Notes under the pieces: generated by a model
The model's input: only the letters and a program-made list of their open reading frames with translations
The model's database searches: none
Told to the model about the DNA's origin: nothing
Assembly (NCBI GenBank): GCA_000827265.1
Contig: KN834754.1
Location: 140,831 to 204,830, forward strand
Reading direction: 5' to 3'
Length of the DNA: 64,000 nt
Origin: Collybiopsis luxurians FD-317 M1
Lineage: Eukaryota; Basidiomycota; Agaricomycetes; Agaricales; Omphalotaceae
Position numbers and translations under genes: made by a program
In this document: one piece after another, positions 33,161-45,958 of the stretch
How the letters are laid out: each line of letters begins with the position of its first letter
How positions within the stretch are numbered: position 1 is the stretch's first letter

Positions 33161-35028
33161 TTACTTGTCCTTGATTCTCTTTGCCAGATCTTCCTCGTAT
33201 ATCTGATCCGGGCCTAGTTGGTTGCCCAGGGTCAACCATCTGTGGGAATGCTCAACTAGTTGGCTGCAGAAGGTATGGAGGTGAGCCTACCCCGGTCTCG
33301 TATTATGTTTCCTTCCAAAAATTTCGATTTTCCTTCCTCCGGGACACATCCTCTCAATCAGCCCATATACCTCCTCTGGCTTCCTTGAGGTCTCCCTAAC
33401 TTCACTTACAATGACATCCACGTCTAATCCTTTATTAACCCACTTGGGGAGGATAGGTGGATCGATAGGCTCGAGCTCGTTTTCATCTTCCGCTCCGATG
33501 TCTTCACCAGCTTTCTTCTTTTTTCTGTATTGCGTTTTGACCCCGACAAGCATATGTTCTTTCGTATGATTCAGCCAATGCCCTGTCCTTCCCGTCCTGA
33601 TGACCCTTTGCAACTGGTTCGTCTTCAACCAGATCACTTCATCAATTCTTGTGTAACCCCATACGCGAAGGCACTCTCGACCGACTTCCATGGCTCGACC
33701 CGTGACCCAAAGAAAGAGCAGACCTTCATCTTGGAGGGTGGGAATGGGCATGGCGCGCATTTCGTCGTCAGTCATGGTTCCGTAGGGAAGCTACAGAGAG
33801 GATAGAATTAATGATTTCTGTTGAGAGGTTGAATGAGAACTCACACTCATATGAATATCCCAAGGAGGGTCAGCCATGATGACGTGGAATTTACCGAGCA
33901 CGGAGTAGTCAAACCGTCGAACATCACAGTTGATCCATTGCGGAGGGAGCTAGGATCACTTAAGTGCGGTTGAGGGCGACGCCGAGCGACCGACGTACCA
34001 TCTCCACCGGTCGTCCACTGGGCCCGAGACCGATGTTTAAGCTATGCTTGTGGGGCTTCGTGAACCTTGATACGGCCTTACCACCATCCTGCAAGCCATC
34101 ACCACCATCCCAGTCAACCTCGTAATGTAAATATCGACAAGGCGCCTTTTCCTTTCCCCTTCCTCCTGCACCTAAACCGGAGGGTAAAGACGTAGGCCCA
34201 CGGGCACCGGGAGGCAATGTATGGGCCGTATGAGCGCCATTAGAGGGAAATGGGGGAATCGAAGGGGACTGAGCGTACGTTGGTTCAGAGTAGCAAGTGT
34301 TAAGATACGAACAATGTCCAAGGCTAACATCGGTATGCGGACGGATGACTGGCCGAAAATGAACCCTATCACAAATGCCTGAGACGCTTTCGAGTTGTCG
34401 AGCGGCAGCGCAGGCGTCTTTGGTGATACGAGGACAGATTGGCTCGAAAGCTTTATCCGAGCCAAACTAAGCGGTCTTCAGGAATCGAACGCTTTGGTTA
34501 GATCTGCTCACTTACCCGCTCAGCTATCAATTTGCTCTTGGCCGTCCCTTTCTGCATCAGTGCATAAACCTCCCTCTGCTGTTTACTGAATCCCGCAAGT
34601 CCACTCTGCTTATATCCGCCAATTTCCTGTATGGCCTTGTCATCTTCCTCTTCTTCTGGCTCACTACCAGCAGCGGAATCGGCCTCCTCATCAATTACTC
34701 TTTTTCTTTTCCGAGGGTTAAAATCCAGGCCGCTCGTGGTGGTTGATAGCCCATTCGGAAAGACGACATCCATGACAACTACCTGGCCATCTTCACGGAC
34801 AAGTTTCAGCTCTGCAGAATCCCAGTCATGAGCCAAGCTTTCCAAGGCCGCCTCGAATTTGAACAAATCAGTTAGCCGAAATCGAGGGAGATTTGATGGC
34901 AATGAAGGTAGTTTGTATGTTATAACGCGGGTTAGTAGATCTTTGGAAGAGATTGGGGTGGAGACGGCGCCAGAGGTGAAGAGAGATAATAGAGCTATAG
35001 AAGCAACTAGCTTTAAGCGTTCATCCAT
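33161..35028 (-). CDS. IME4: METTL3/IME4 N6-adenosine mRNA methyltransferase
   Basis: Five exons: 34516-35028, 33999-34466, 33845-33949, 33291-33790, 33161-33239; 554 aa. N-terminal predicted helical region with an acidic, Lys-rich patch ([12 protein letters not shown]). Then zinc-finger-like cysteines: [27 protein letters not shown] and, after an insert, [10 protein letters not shown]. The MT-A70 domain follows: [17 protein letters not shown], catalytic [53 protein letters not shown] and [20 protein letters not shown]. It should methylate adenosine in nuclear mRNA with a METTL14/KAR4-type partner, which is not in this window. In fungi this is tied to meiosis and development. The zinc-finger insert of about 50 residues is unusual. 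Confidence 0.93.
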
Positions 35029-35212
35029 GTTTAACTTGTATATAGTATACGTCGTCGTTCCAATTCAAGAATATTAAATTTTTAGCGCCAGAAATCATAT
35101 TACAGCAAGTAGCTTGTACCTCACCATACCAAACACCGACCAGCTTAGTTTCATGTATATTTCGAAGAAGTACTGGAGCTCAGCTTAAATACATAAGAAC
35201 GAAAGTGTTGGA

Positions 35213-38200
35213 CTAGGTACTGAATGTAAGGATACTGTCTCGAATCTTTAGTTTTACACTTCTTTCAGCCGTCCACTCAAACTGTACCAATTCCAGCGTC
35301 TCTGCGACAGTCATATTACCTTTAAATACCAGTGGTTGAGCATAGTTTAAACGCAACCATATGTACGATGTTACTCACCAGCATCCCCCACATTGAAGGA
35401 AAGCGTTTTGAAAGGATCTGATCCAGAATGACCTTGACGCGGGGGCGCCCCAGGATTAAAAAAGCTCACGAAGCTCGTGCCAACCTTCCAAACCAGCACC
35501 ACACTTTCCTCCAAAGATAACGTCACCAACCTTCTCCCATCAGGTGAAAAACTGCACGCAGCAATGCGTTTTGTATGCCCCTCGAGAACGTAAAGTCGGA
35601 TGGCGGTTTTCAAGTCGTACATTACCATCGCTCCCTCGCTGGTCCCGACAGCAAGACGTTGGCTGGGCATGTGGAAGTCCACGTTAGGGAAACTGCACAC
35701 ATAGTCAAGGTTGTATTCGATGAGAGAAGGAAAGCGCAATAGGGACTAACGTTTTGACTACGTGCCCCAGTATTTCAGTAGCCGTATCCAAGACAGCATC
35801 ACGATCCGAGGTCGAATTGGGATCCAAGGATTTGACCACGGCTTCCATTAGCTTAGGTAGATTCGGATAAAGCACTAGCGGCCGCTGAAGGAGCAGGTGA
35901 GCCAAGGCCTACTTGTAGATCTTAGTGCCTTTACCTTCTTTATCAAGAACGCAACGATCTGCATAACCGACTTTCTGTGTTCCGTGCTAGCCGGGTTCAA
36001 TATATCCAACCCCAGAGTGGTCATGAATAGTGGCGTATGGTTAGAAGCGATGTGGAGAATAGCCAACCTGGCCTGTGCGCCGACGTTCTGAGTAGTGATG
36101 TTCTCTTTTCTGGAGTTCGTGGCCAGAGAAAACAAGGAGCGTAGAATCTCAAGCGCATCAATGTAATGTTGCCAAACATGAAATCCTCGCGAACAAAGAT
36201 CAATAGCTAAAACGCGATGCGCAGAATGTTCATCATGGAGATACATTGTAATAGATTTGGCAATATCTGTCAGGGCACTGTTTGGAATTAAGTCTGGATA
36301 TTTGTTCAAATGTAGTACAAAGTATCATACCTGGTAGAAAGCATACTATACTTCTCTGCTGCGAGATGTCCACACAGAAAAAGTGCGAGAGCTGCTAAAG
36401 CGGACTCTTTGTCGGCTGTGGGTTGTAAACACGGCACTACGGATTCTGGCATTAAAAAGGAGGTAGGAGCTGAATCAGTCATCCGTCCACCTTACATTGA
36501 TGCTGCCATTCATCAACAATCGCACTGGTATCTTCATCGGATAATCTGGCAACTGCTGCATCAAACAGCAGTCGTGACGAATGTCGAAATTCACCTGGAA
36601 ATGGTGATGAACTTTTGGTGTTAAGTCAAAGTTCTTGGTACCTACTCGTGCCCTCGAACCACCTCTGAGCAAGATAAGCTAAATTCGGGCGTTTGTAGGT
36701 GGGTCCAACGGGTCCTGATAATCCTGTTGCATAAAATGCAGTGACAGTGGCAGCACTTTCCGAGAGCTCTAGCATATAAGTCAGCTTCATAAGGGCACAA
36801 ACTCTGGCAAGGACGAACCCTCGAAAACACTGAGAGCGCGAAGAATAGTCACGATACCTAATGCACGAGCGGCGGAAACGTCACCCGACAGACTCCAATG
36901 ATGCTCAGGCCTTGAGCAGTTATACAGAGATACAAATCCAGCCCTAAAGCAATCAGGAATTAGCTTATTTACATAAAGATGAAATGCCATTTACTCTGAA
37001 AAACCGACTGAAGCATTTGTGCGCTTTATACCGAGCTGCTCGTAACATATTTCATCGATATCCTGATTCAACCCGGGAGTCAAAAGTAAAGAAAGAATGG
37101 ACCGCAAGTGTTCCCGAGTCATAAGTATGTTTCTCGTTTGCTTCCTGTTCGTACTCAACGACTTGATGATTGAGAGAGATCCCGATATAAAGGTATTCAG
37201 ATCTAAAGACAATGTGCAAGCTATCGAACATTTATGCGGCGGTCAGACTATCTAGCACATTTCGGAGGCATCGGATAGACTTACCGACGTCCAGACTCTG
37301 ACTATATTCTGATATATTCCTCAAAAAGTAATTTGACGAAGTTCGATGGGACCTGATCGCTCTGGAGGAAGTTTCGGAAATGCAGTGGACACGATCTTTG
37401 ATCGAATACGCACATCTCAGACCAACCCCTTTGACCGATCAGTTCCTCGGCCTTGTCCAACGACATAGATCTCCGGAACTCTCTGGTTCGGACATCCCAC
37501 AACCGCACCCGCTGATCAGCGTACGCCAAAAGCAGATTATCCTCTCCGAGAAAGACTCGTTGCAGGGGAAACGGTGACCCAGGAATAACGTATAAGCTAA
37601 AACAATGATATGAACATCGAAAAAGTGATCAACAGAAGCTACGCACAATTGGAATCCGTCAATTGCGACAACCGCGATTGTTCCATCCTCTGCTATATAC
37701 ATTATAACACCTCGAAGAGGTACCCCGCTGATGTCAGGGAATTGCGCTATTCGCAGCAGGGGAGTGGTGAAAATGATCCATCGCGCACAAAGTTTCAAAC
37801 TGGAATAATATTCAGATTAAGCTTTCGCGCATTTCATGAGAGCCTACTCCATCGACCAAACGGCGATCGACCCGTCATCCCCACCACCTAGAATGAACTG
37901 CACTTTCGTACGATTGTTTTTGGCGACATGTAAACTAACAATCTTGCCGGCCAACGGTACATCGGAGCACACAGTGCAGTCATCCGGGGAGAACTTTTCA
38001 TCGCAGAACTTGACAAAAGATGATTGGCGAAGAAGCCCGTCAGCTAAAAAGACATCAGCAAATGGTCCATATGGAAAACCAATCGTTGATGCCCACAATA
38101 CCCTAAGATAATCACCTCCGTATCCAGAACCATCACGGCAGTGAGTTGTGGCGAATTGGTCTCCACCGTTGAAGGATCTCTGCCGTTACTGGGAGGCCAA

Positions 38201-40302
38201 ATGATTTGAGCAACGCGTTTCGGCGATTGTTGGAGCTGTTGATTATTGTCCCACGTGTATTTGACTATATTTTGATTCTGGTCAATAACCAACAGCTCGA
38301 AAGGCGATATGAATTCGACGGTCTCGGAAGAACTGATGAGTATCGTCTTTGACAACTTGGGCCTGTGAGTATTGTTATTTGGTTTCAAAGACACGGGAAT
38401 GATATCTACACCTACTGTACCAGGACCGGACTAGCTAAGCTTGAAGAAGTAATTTCTTGACCACTTGCGTCAACATTCACGATTTTGTAGAGTTCGCATC
38501 GTTCCTGTCATGATATTCAATACATCGCTGTGACCTCGCGATGAAATGTACCTCATGTATAATGCCGATCACATTCCTGTCCAGCCATTGTGCATGACAT
38601 ACGTCGGATGTTGGGTAGGAGAAGAGACTGGCAAAGGTTCCGTTCGCAAAACTAAAGGCCTGCGGCATGTTAAAACTGTTATCTGTGTATCTAAACACAC
38701 CAGGAACCTTACAATGAGCTCGTTTTCTGACCAACCTACACCCTTCAATACGTCTCCAATTGAGGTGATGTGGTAACACACCAAAGGGTTTTGCGGAGTA
38801 ATGCTGCCAATAACGTATGTATCGCCCAACTGAACTCTACCAGACCTGGGAGCAGAGTCTATAGCCGAGTCATCATCAAGAGATTTGCGTTTACCCTTGA
38901 AGGGATTCGCTACAGGCCCTAGGACTCCCAAGTTTATCTGCGATTCGCGAGAATTTTTCATTGGAATGGGAATGTCAGGTGCATGCGGAAGGATATGCAG
39001 CGGTCGTACGGAAAATTTGCCATCCACACTGAGGGAACAGAAGTGGAATGTTTCTGGAAACAGGTCAGAGAGAAAAAGAGACTAGAATGTATCGACACCC
39101 ACGATCTTCTTCGTAATGAAGACCAACTGTTTGGGCTTCCCCATCGCAGAACCATTGGCCGATGGCGTCGAGTCTCATTTCGAGATTGCCTATCAAGTGA
39201 TTTGTCAGCAGTTCGAACAGAACCACTCGACACCGATCCCTAGAATTTTCGTCCGAATCCATTGCCGTTGACACAGATTCTGGAGAGACCATGGCAGAAG
39301 CCAATAGCAAGGTTCTCTGAAAAGCTGTTGTACCTGAATGTAGAGACGTAAAAGACTTTTACAGCCTACCTCCCCGGCAACATAAGAGCGCAAATGGACC
39401 CAAGCCCATACATCATGTACAGACGGACTGTGTTTTACTCCATCGGACCACGAAAGATTTGTATCCGCAACTTGGATGTTGATGAAGCATTTGCCGTCTT
39501 GATTTGAGATAATAGCCAGGTCGCTGGAAATGACACCTCAGAAAGTACTCGCGTGTGGCGTGTATTTTTTTTCAACTTACCCAGACTCTCGCAAGACCGC
39601 GCAAAACTCGTTATTATGCAACAGTTGTATGTCTACAACGCGACTTTTTTGTCCAACATTCGGAGGGACAATGTGGCAGACGAGCTCGAGGTCTTTGGAT
39701 AGTTTGGTTTGAATTGGAGCTGGACCTCTGGGGGAAGGGGGAGCGGAGATGGAAGATGGGGTGAGCGCGGGAGAAGCCGTGGCAGATAACATGGATTTCG
39801 GAGCGTCTTTACGTCTTTTGCCAGACGCGGTACTCGATTCGTTAGACGGCTTCCAATCAATGACAGGGTTATCTCGATGAAGATCAAAGCTGCCTCTATG
39901 ACTGTGACTCGAGCGGCCTTTGAGCATATCTTTAAGTTTATCAGGTTCATCATCAAAGTCGACATAAGCCTTTGGAGCTTCGACCTGCTCTGTGGTAATT
40001 CCAGACACGATTCTGGATCTGGGAGTGACGGAAAAGGGAGAAATATGTGATCCGGAAGGAGAATTTGAGCGTGAAGTAGCTAAAGATGCTCGGGACAGCG
40101 CAGTAGGACTTGGGAGGGAAGAAGGGGTTTTGGTTTGCTTTTGGGAGGGACGGAGGAGAAGGGCGGAGCCATCTTGAAGACCAAGAATCAAGCCAGCAGG
40201 AGAGTCATGATCTGCACTCGACAAGCCCCATGAAGCTAATACCTGGAACGGGGAAGATGAAGGGAAGGAGGAGGAGCTGGAAAAGGACAAAGGGAGGAGC
40301 AT
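35213..40302 (-). CDS. WDR7/rabconnectin-3beta-like WD40 protein
   Basis: About twenty exons, roughly 1,350 aa, with all junctions I traced in frame. First exons: 39581-40302, 39370-39523, then one starting at 39316; last exon 35213-35319. N-terminal WD40 repeats are interrupted by a disordered Ser/Pro insert. Later blocks: VQFILGGGDDGSIAVWSM, AYADQRVRLWDVRTREFRRSM and a C-terminal pair with QRLAVGTSEGAMVMYDLKT, EGHTKRIAACSFSPDGRRL and SVVLVWKVGTSF. The middle is helical (armadillo-like), with STEHRKSVMQIVAFLIKK. The order matches WDR7, which with DMXL/Rav1-type proteins helps assemble and regulate the V-ATPase on endosomal membranes. That function is inferred from the family. The gene shares a 119-bp divergent promoter with ARF6, another endosomal regulator. 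Confidence 0.78.
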
Positions 40303-40421
40303 GGGTATTGGGCGCTTAAGAGAATGGGTGAAAAAAAACCACGTGAATTGGTTAGCTGCTGCTGCTGTTTTACCATTGACCTCTCACCCTCAAGTCGCTC
40401 TTTACCTTTCACTTTCACAAA
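40303..40421. promoter_or_regulatory. 119-bp divergent promoter, WDR7-like / ARF6
   Basis: Whole space between two diverging ATGs. It holds one E-box CACGTG at 40340-40345 next to a run of eight A residues. No TATA box is evident. Confidence 0.55.
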
Positions 40422-41240
<819 letters not shown>

Positions 41241-41667
41241 TTGATCTTTCACTTGCATTCTTCATTTCCTTTTTACACATAGAGCTCCTCTAAGCGAACC
41301 GATACCCACCATAGTCACATTCCCTGCTCTACTTACAGAGCAAGCCCTTCTCACTTATGGCCATGCATGATACTGCCACGTCGAATAGGACTTTTTTTTT
41401 GTTTTCTCATGCCCTCATCTCTCTGTTTCCTCCGGTTCTTATCCTTTTCTTGCTACCTTTCCTCCCACCTGTATATATTGTCTGATGAACGTTCCTTTGT
41501 TTTTTGGTGGTTGATTTTATCGTACACTTTTAATGGATGCAGATTTTATTCATATGGTATAGAATCTCGATTATTATCTAAGGCCTAGGCTATTCCGAAC
41601 GTACAATGTCGTGCTCAGCTCATCATCCAGTCGTGCTCTACACGCCCTTCCTTTCAATCTCACTCTC
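41241..41667. other. Intergenic between ARF6 and cysteine synthase
   Basis: T-rich 3' UTR then short promoter. An ATG at 41606 is out of frame with the cysteine synthase start and could be an upstream ORF in the leader. Confidence 0.45.
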
Positions 41668-43058
41668 ATGTTGTCTGCAACCGCCCGGTCCTCGATACTG
41701 CGCAGAAATTTTACTACTTTCCCTGTGGATAGCTTTACAGGTGCTATTGGAAACACACCTCTCGTGAGCATCCATTGATAGGATTTACCTTCTCTATATT
41801 TGACCGCCGTCTAGATTTACCTGAAAACTCTGTCCGAAAAAATTGGTTCACGCATCTATGGAAAGGCTGAATTCCAAAACCCTGGCGGTAGCGTCAAGGA
41901 TCGCGCTGCGCTCGGAGTTGTTATGGACGCAGAAAAGCGGGGCCTGTAAGTACAACATTATCACAATGCGAGCCCTCTAATGTATATCTAGGCTGAAACC
42001 AGGAGGAACCGTCGTGGAAGGCACGGCCGGGAACACTGGAATCGGTCTGGCCCACGTCTGCAGAGCTCGGGGATACAGATGTGTTATATTCATGCCCAAC
42101 ACACAGGCCAGTTGTATGCATTTTGCAAAACATTTCAATTTCCTTATTCCTTCGCTACAGAGTCAAGAGAAGATTGATTTGCTCCGTATGCTCGGTGCTG
42201 AAGTCTACCCCGTCCCTGCAGTCGCGTATGAGAACCCAGCCAACTACAACCATCAAGCACGCGATTTTGCCAAAGGTCTACCCAACGCCATATGGACTGA
42301 CCAATTTGACAACACCGCCAATGCGCGAGCTCACTATGAAACCACTGGACCGGAGATCTGGGCGCAAACCAAGGGTGACGTGGATGGATTCATCTGCTCT
42401 ACGGGGACAGGCGGAACTTTAGCTGGTGTCGGAAAGTATCTACATGAAAAGAGTAAAGGAAAGACACAGATCTGGCTGGCTGACCCTCCAGGCAGTGTGT
42501 TGACCAGTACGTCTTCATCCGTGTCTCTTTCTCTATGAGAAGCTCATAGTCCGGACCGCAGGCTATGTGACTAGCGGCGGTAAACTGGTTGAAAGAACCG
42601 GCAGCTCAATCACAGAAGGTTCATTTTTTGTTCCTAATATGCTGCGTCTGTCTGTCCTGATAGACGTCCTGAATAGGAATCGGCCAGGGTCGTATCACAA
42701 ATAACCTCGGAACATTCGTCCAACAGCTTTCTGGGGCATTTACTGTCGACGACACTAAGACGATCGAGATGGTATATCACCTCCTTGATACTGAGGGTTT
42801 GTATATGGGCGCAAGTTCTGCACTTAACGTTGTTGCAGCAGCAGAACTTGCGGCGAAATTGGGTAAAGGTACGACCGTGTTTTTTTCGGTGTCAACTTTA
42901 ATTGATGCCGAGTTACGCAAGGTTCCACGGTTGTAACTGTTTTGTGCGACGGAGCCTACAGATACCAAAGTCGTTTGTTCTCTAAGCAGTGGCTGAAGCT
43001 GAAGGGGTTAGAGGATGCAATACCTTTACAGTTGAAAAAGTATGCAGTGTTGGATTAG
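41668..43058 (+). CDS. Cysteine synthase (PLP-dependent), mitochondrial type
   Basis: Seven exons: 41668-41763, 41815-41945, 41992-42106, 42161-42506, 42562-42618, 42677-42868, 42922-43058; 357 aa. Presequence [17 protein letters not shown] is basic and hydroxylated, fitting mitochondrial import. Fold-type II PLP enzyme: GAIGNTPL, Schiff-base Lys in [24 protein letters not shown], phosphate loop [10 protein letters not shown] and the C-terminal [21 protein letters not shown]. It makes cysteine from O-acetylserine (or a related acceptor) and sulfide. The intron between exons 3 and 4 must start at GC (CAG then GCCAGT) to give the family-typical [17 protein letters not shown]. It is 54 nt without a stop, so read-through would insert 18 residues. 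Confidence 0.93.
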
Positions 43059-43201
43059 CCTGTCGGTTTTGAAGGTTTATGTTGAAAAAAAAATTTTTTT
43101 AAATCAAGGCCTGAGGATGGCTTATCTAAGGAATTATTTGAGTGAACCGAGTTTGAACAAGCGCGGCCATTTGGCCAACTTGCTGTGTTCCTCCCTTACC
43201 T

Positions 43202-44954
43202 ATGACCGCGTCCTCGACGTCTTCCCAAGACGCCCAGTCAGAGGGAGTCCAGCAGAATTCGCCCACAGAGACTGCTGTTGACAAGTCTTCACCGAGCACT
43301 ACGACCAATGAAACCAAGCCTCAGCATGCACTCGATCCGCCAGCTGCAACCCAGCAAACAGAGTCCAGCGGCGTAGAAGCCTCCGCGCGTCCGCAGGACA
43401 GCAATTCTGGCACCTCTCAATCTACTTCTCAACCCGCAGTCAAAGACGCCTCGCCAGCGTCTGCTAAGAAATCCTCAGAAAAAACTGCGGACAAAGTCGA
43501 GGACGGCGCTTCTGCTTCCCCAACTCTGAGCAGTTCTCACAGACGACAGGCTCAAATGTCTTCCACAACCGAAACAGCTGCCATACCCGAGAGTCCAAAG
43601 ACCAAGTCGCGGTCGAAACCTTCATTTTTCTCTAGACTTGTCCGGATACTCGTTCCTTGCATTCCTTCTTCATCTCACTCTCAACCTATCGAAATTGATG
43701 AACCCAAAGAAGTCCAGCCCGCGACAGCCGAAAAACCGAAGGCAGCAAAAGAGATTTCTGACGCTCCAGAACCCTCTCCGAGTAAGCCTGCAGAGACGAC
43801 TTCTACTTCTGCCCCGACACCTGTTCCTCTAACCATACCCTCTGCTGCTACCACCTCCGCGACCCCAGACGGTGACATTATTCTTCCGCCGACACCTACC
43901 AACCAGCTCTTGCCGCAGGCGGAAACAGAGGGAATGACTTCTGGAGCAGTCGTACCTCCCGGATCTAGTGGTACGATAGACAGCAAGCGATCCTCACATT
44001 ATTCTTCTCATCGAGCCAATGGTGTTGCCGCTGATGGGGACGAGTCTGAGGGAACAAGTAGCTTTACCGACGATGATGAAATGGAGGACGTCAATAACAT
44101 GGACGAAATTGAAGACGAGGAAGACAGGCTTATATCTAATGGTGGTGCAGGTATACCTGTCGGACCAGTACGTGTCTTACCCACCGATGTTGGAAATAAA
44201 AAATCGTGTTTTAACTTTCTGAAATTCAGGACGGCATCCCTAGACCATTATTACCTCCCATCGCTCCTCAGCATGCAGGAAGAAAGTGTTTGGTGCTTGA
44301 TCTTGATGAAACGCTGGTTCACAGCAGCTTCAAGGTGCGTTTGGAGCCCGTATCTCAAACTTATTATCAGTCGCTGACCCTTGTAAACACAGTCTATACC
44401 GCAAGCTGACTACGTTGTACCTGTCGAGATTGAGTACACATGGCACAACGTTTATGTGATTAAGCGTCCGGGTGTCGACAACTTTCTGAAGAAAATGGGT
44501 GAATTGTACGAAATTGTCGTGTTTACTGCCAGTCTCAGTAAAGTATGTCGCGATGTCTGGGCGAAGCAGTAATCTCCTTACCTATTCGTGCTATAGTATG
44601 CGGACCCAGTTCTCGACCGTCTCGACATTGGCCACACAATAACACACAGATTATTTAGAGAAAGTTGTTATAATCACAAAGGGAACTACGTCAAGGTAAG
44701 CTTGTTTGGCTATATGCGCAAGTCTATTTATTCATCGCTATCCACAGGATCTTTCACAATTAGGTCGACCGATATCAGATACCATCATCCTCGATAACTC
44801 TCCTGCTTCTTACATTTTCCATCCAAATAACGCTGTTCCAGTCTCTTCTTGGTTCAACGATCCTCATGACACGGAACTGACGGATTTGGTTCCCTTCTTG
44901 GGCGATCTTGGGGAAGTCGACGATGTTAGAGGCGTGCTCGATGGTGCTCGATAA
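43202..44954 (+). CDS. SCP/NIF-type phosphatase, PSR1/2-like (HAD superfamily)
   Basis: Five exons: 43202-44167, 44230-44334, 44393-44542, 44597-44695, 44748-44954; 508 aa. The first 320 residues are disordered (Ser/Thr/Pro/Glu-rich, acidic near the end). The catalytic domain then starts [16 protein letters not shown], the DxDxT nucleophile motif, and continues [51 protein letters not shown] and [14 protein letters not shown]. This order matches small C-terminal-domain phosphatases, including yeast Psr1/Psr2 in salt stress. The substrate is unknown; RNA polymerase II CTD or Msn2/Whi2-linked targets are possible from the family. [16 protein letters not shown] near residue 140 could be a membrane-associating segment, with a Cys for lipidation. 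Confidence 0.9.
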
Positions 44955-45958
44955 AAAAAAACTCCCCGAAAGCAAGAGACGGCCCATGCACGCCGTTGTC
45001 GTTCTCTTCTTTCGCTTTCGCTCGCGATCCACTTGTCGCTTACTGGCAAGCTAGTTCACCTTGGCATGCTGATTTGCTCTCGATTTCATTGGTCTTTTGT
45101 AATTCACTACATTTACATTCGTGCCGTCCTTATACCCTTCGCAAGTAATTTCAGACCTCGCATTTGTCTCTTTTTATCGCTCCTCGTTCCTCGTCATACA
45201 TGCGCTGCGCCCCCGCCGGTGTCTAATCTTTAATCGTCTTCCTTCGTTGACTGGAATGTGCGCGAAGCCTAACTCACTCCTTTCACTGGCACTGCTTTTC
45301 CATACCACTTAATCTTGTTGATGTTTGTAGTGGATTCCTTTTTTTTTCTACTTGGTAAGATGGACTTGAAGAGAGACGAAATGCTGATAGCTGATTCCGA
45401 TGGACTTCACCTATCGTTTACCTGAGTTTCTTTTTTAGCTTAGGTACATTTCACGAACTGGTACGAAAGCAATGACGAGTATTGACATATTTCGAAGGGA
45501 GTGACACTGAGAAGTACTGTTAAATTTTTCTCGACGATAAATGCACCAGGACTTCTAGGTTTTGTTTCAATTACGATTGAATTACGACCTTTTTGGCGAT
45601 TGTGAGCAGGATTATATACATAGGAAACTTAGTCGGTTTGTGGAATCTTGTGCTCCTCTCGGCTCTCGGAAGCTTGCCGTTCCAGAAAGGATTGAAGTAG
45701 CCCTAGCCCTATCTTTCGCATGCGTAGTAAGAAACGTGGGTGCTATATAAGACTGGACAGGACGAAGGAGTGTATCGCAATCTTCCAAGCATGTGGCTTC
45801 GGCTTAAGGCTGTTATAGATAAATTATATGTATTGCGCTTCGTGAACAATTTATTTACAATATTATTTTCTCTTCCCCTCACCGAAAGCAACACTGAGGC
45901 CATTCTAGATCAACAGTATGAACAATTCAACCCTCTACGCCCTGCCACCTAGAAATCA
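44955..45958. other. 1-kb convergent intergenic region
   Basis: Between two 3' ends. It is T-rich with short open frames in all frames and no recognisable domain. I see no RNA gene or repeat. Confidence 0.5.

Noticed and set aside
34470..34500. tRNA B-box-like sequence (GATTCC/GAATCG region)
   Set aside because: It lies in a METTL3 intron and there is no A-box, cloverleaf or terminator around it. No tRNA could be supported anywhere in the window.
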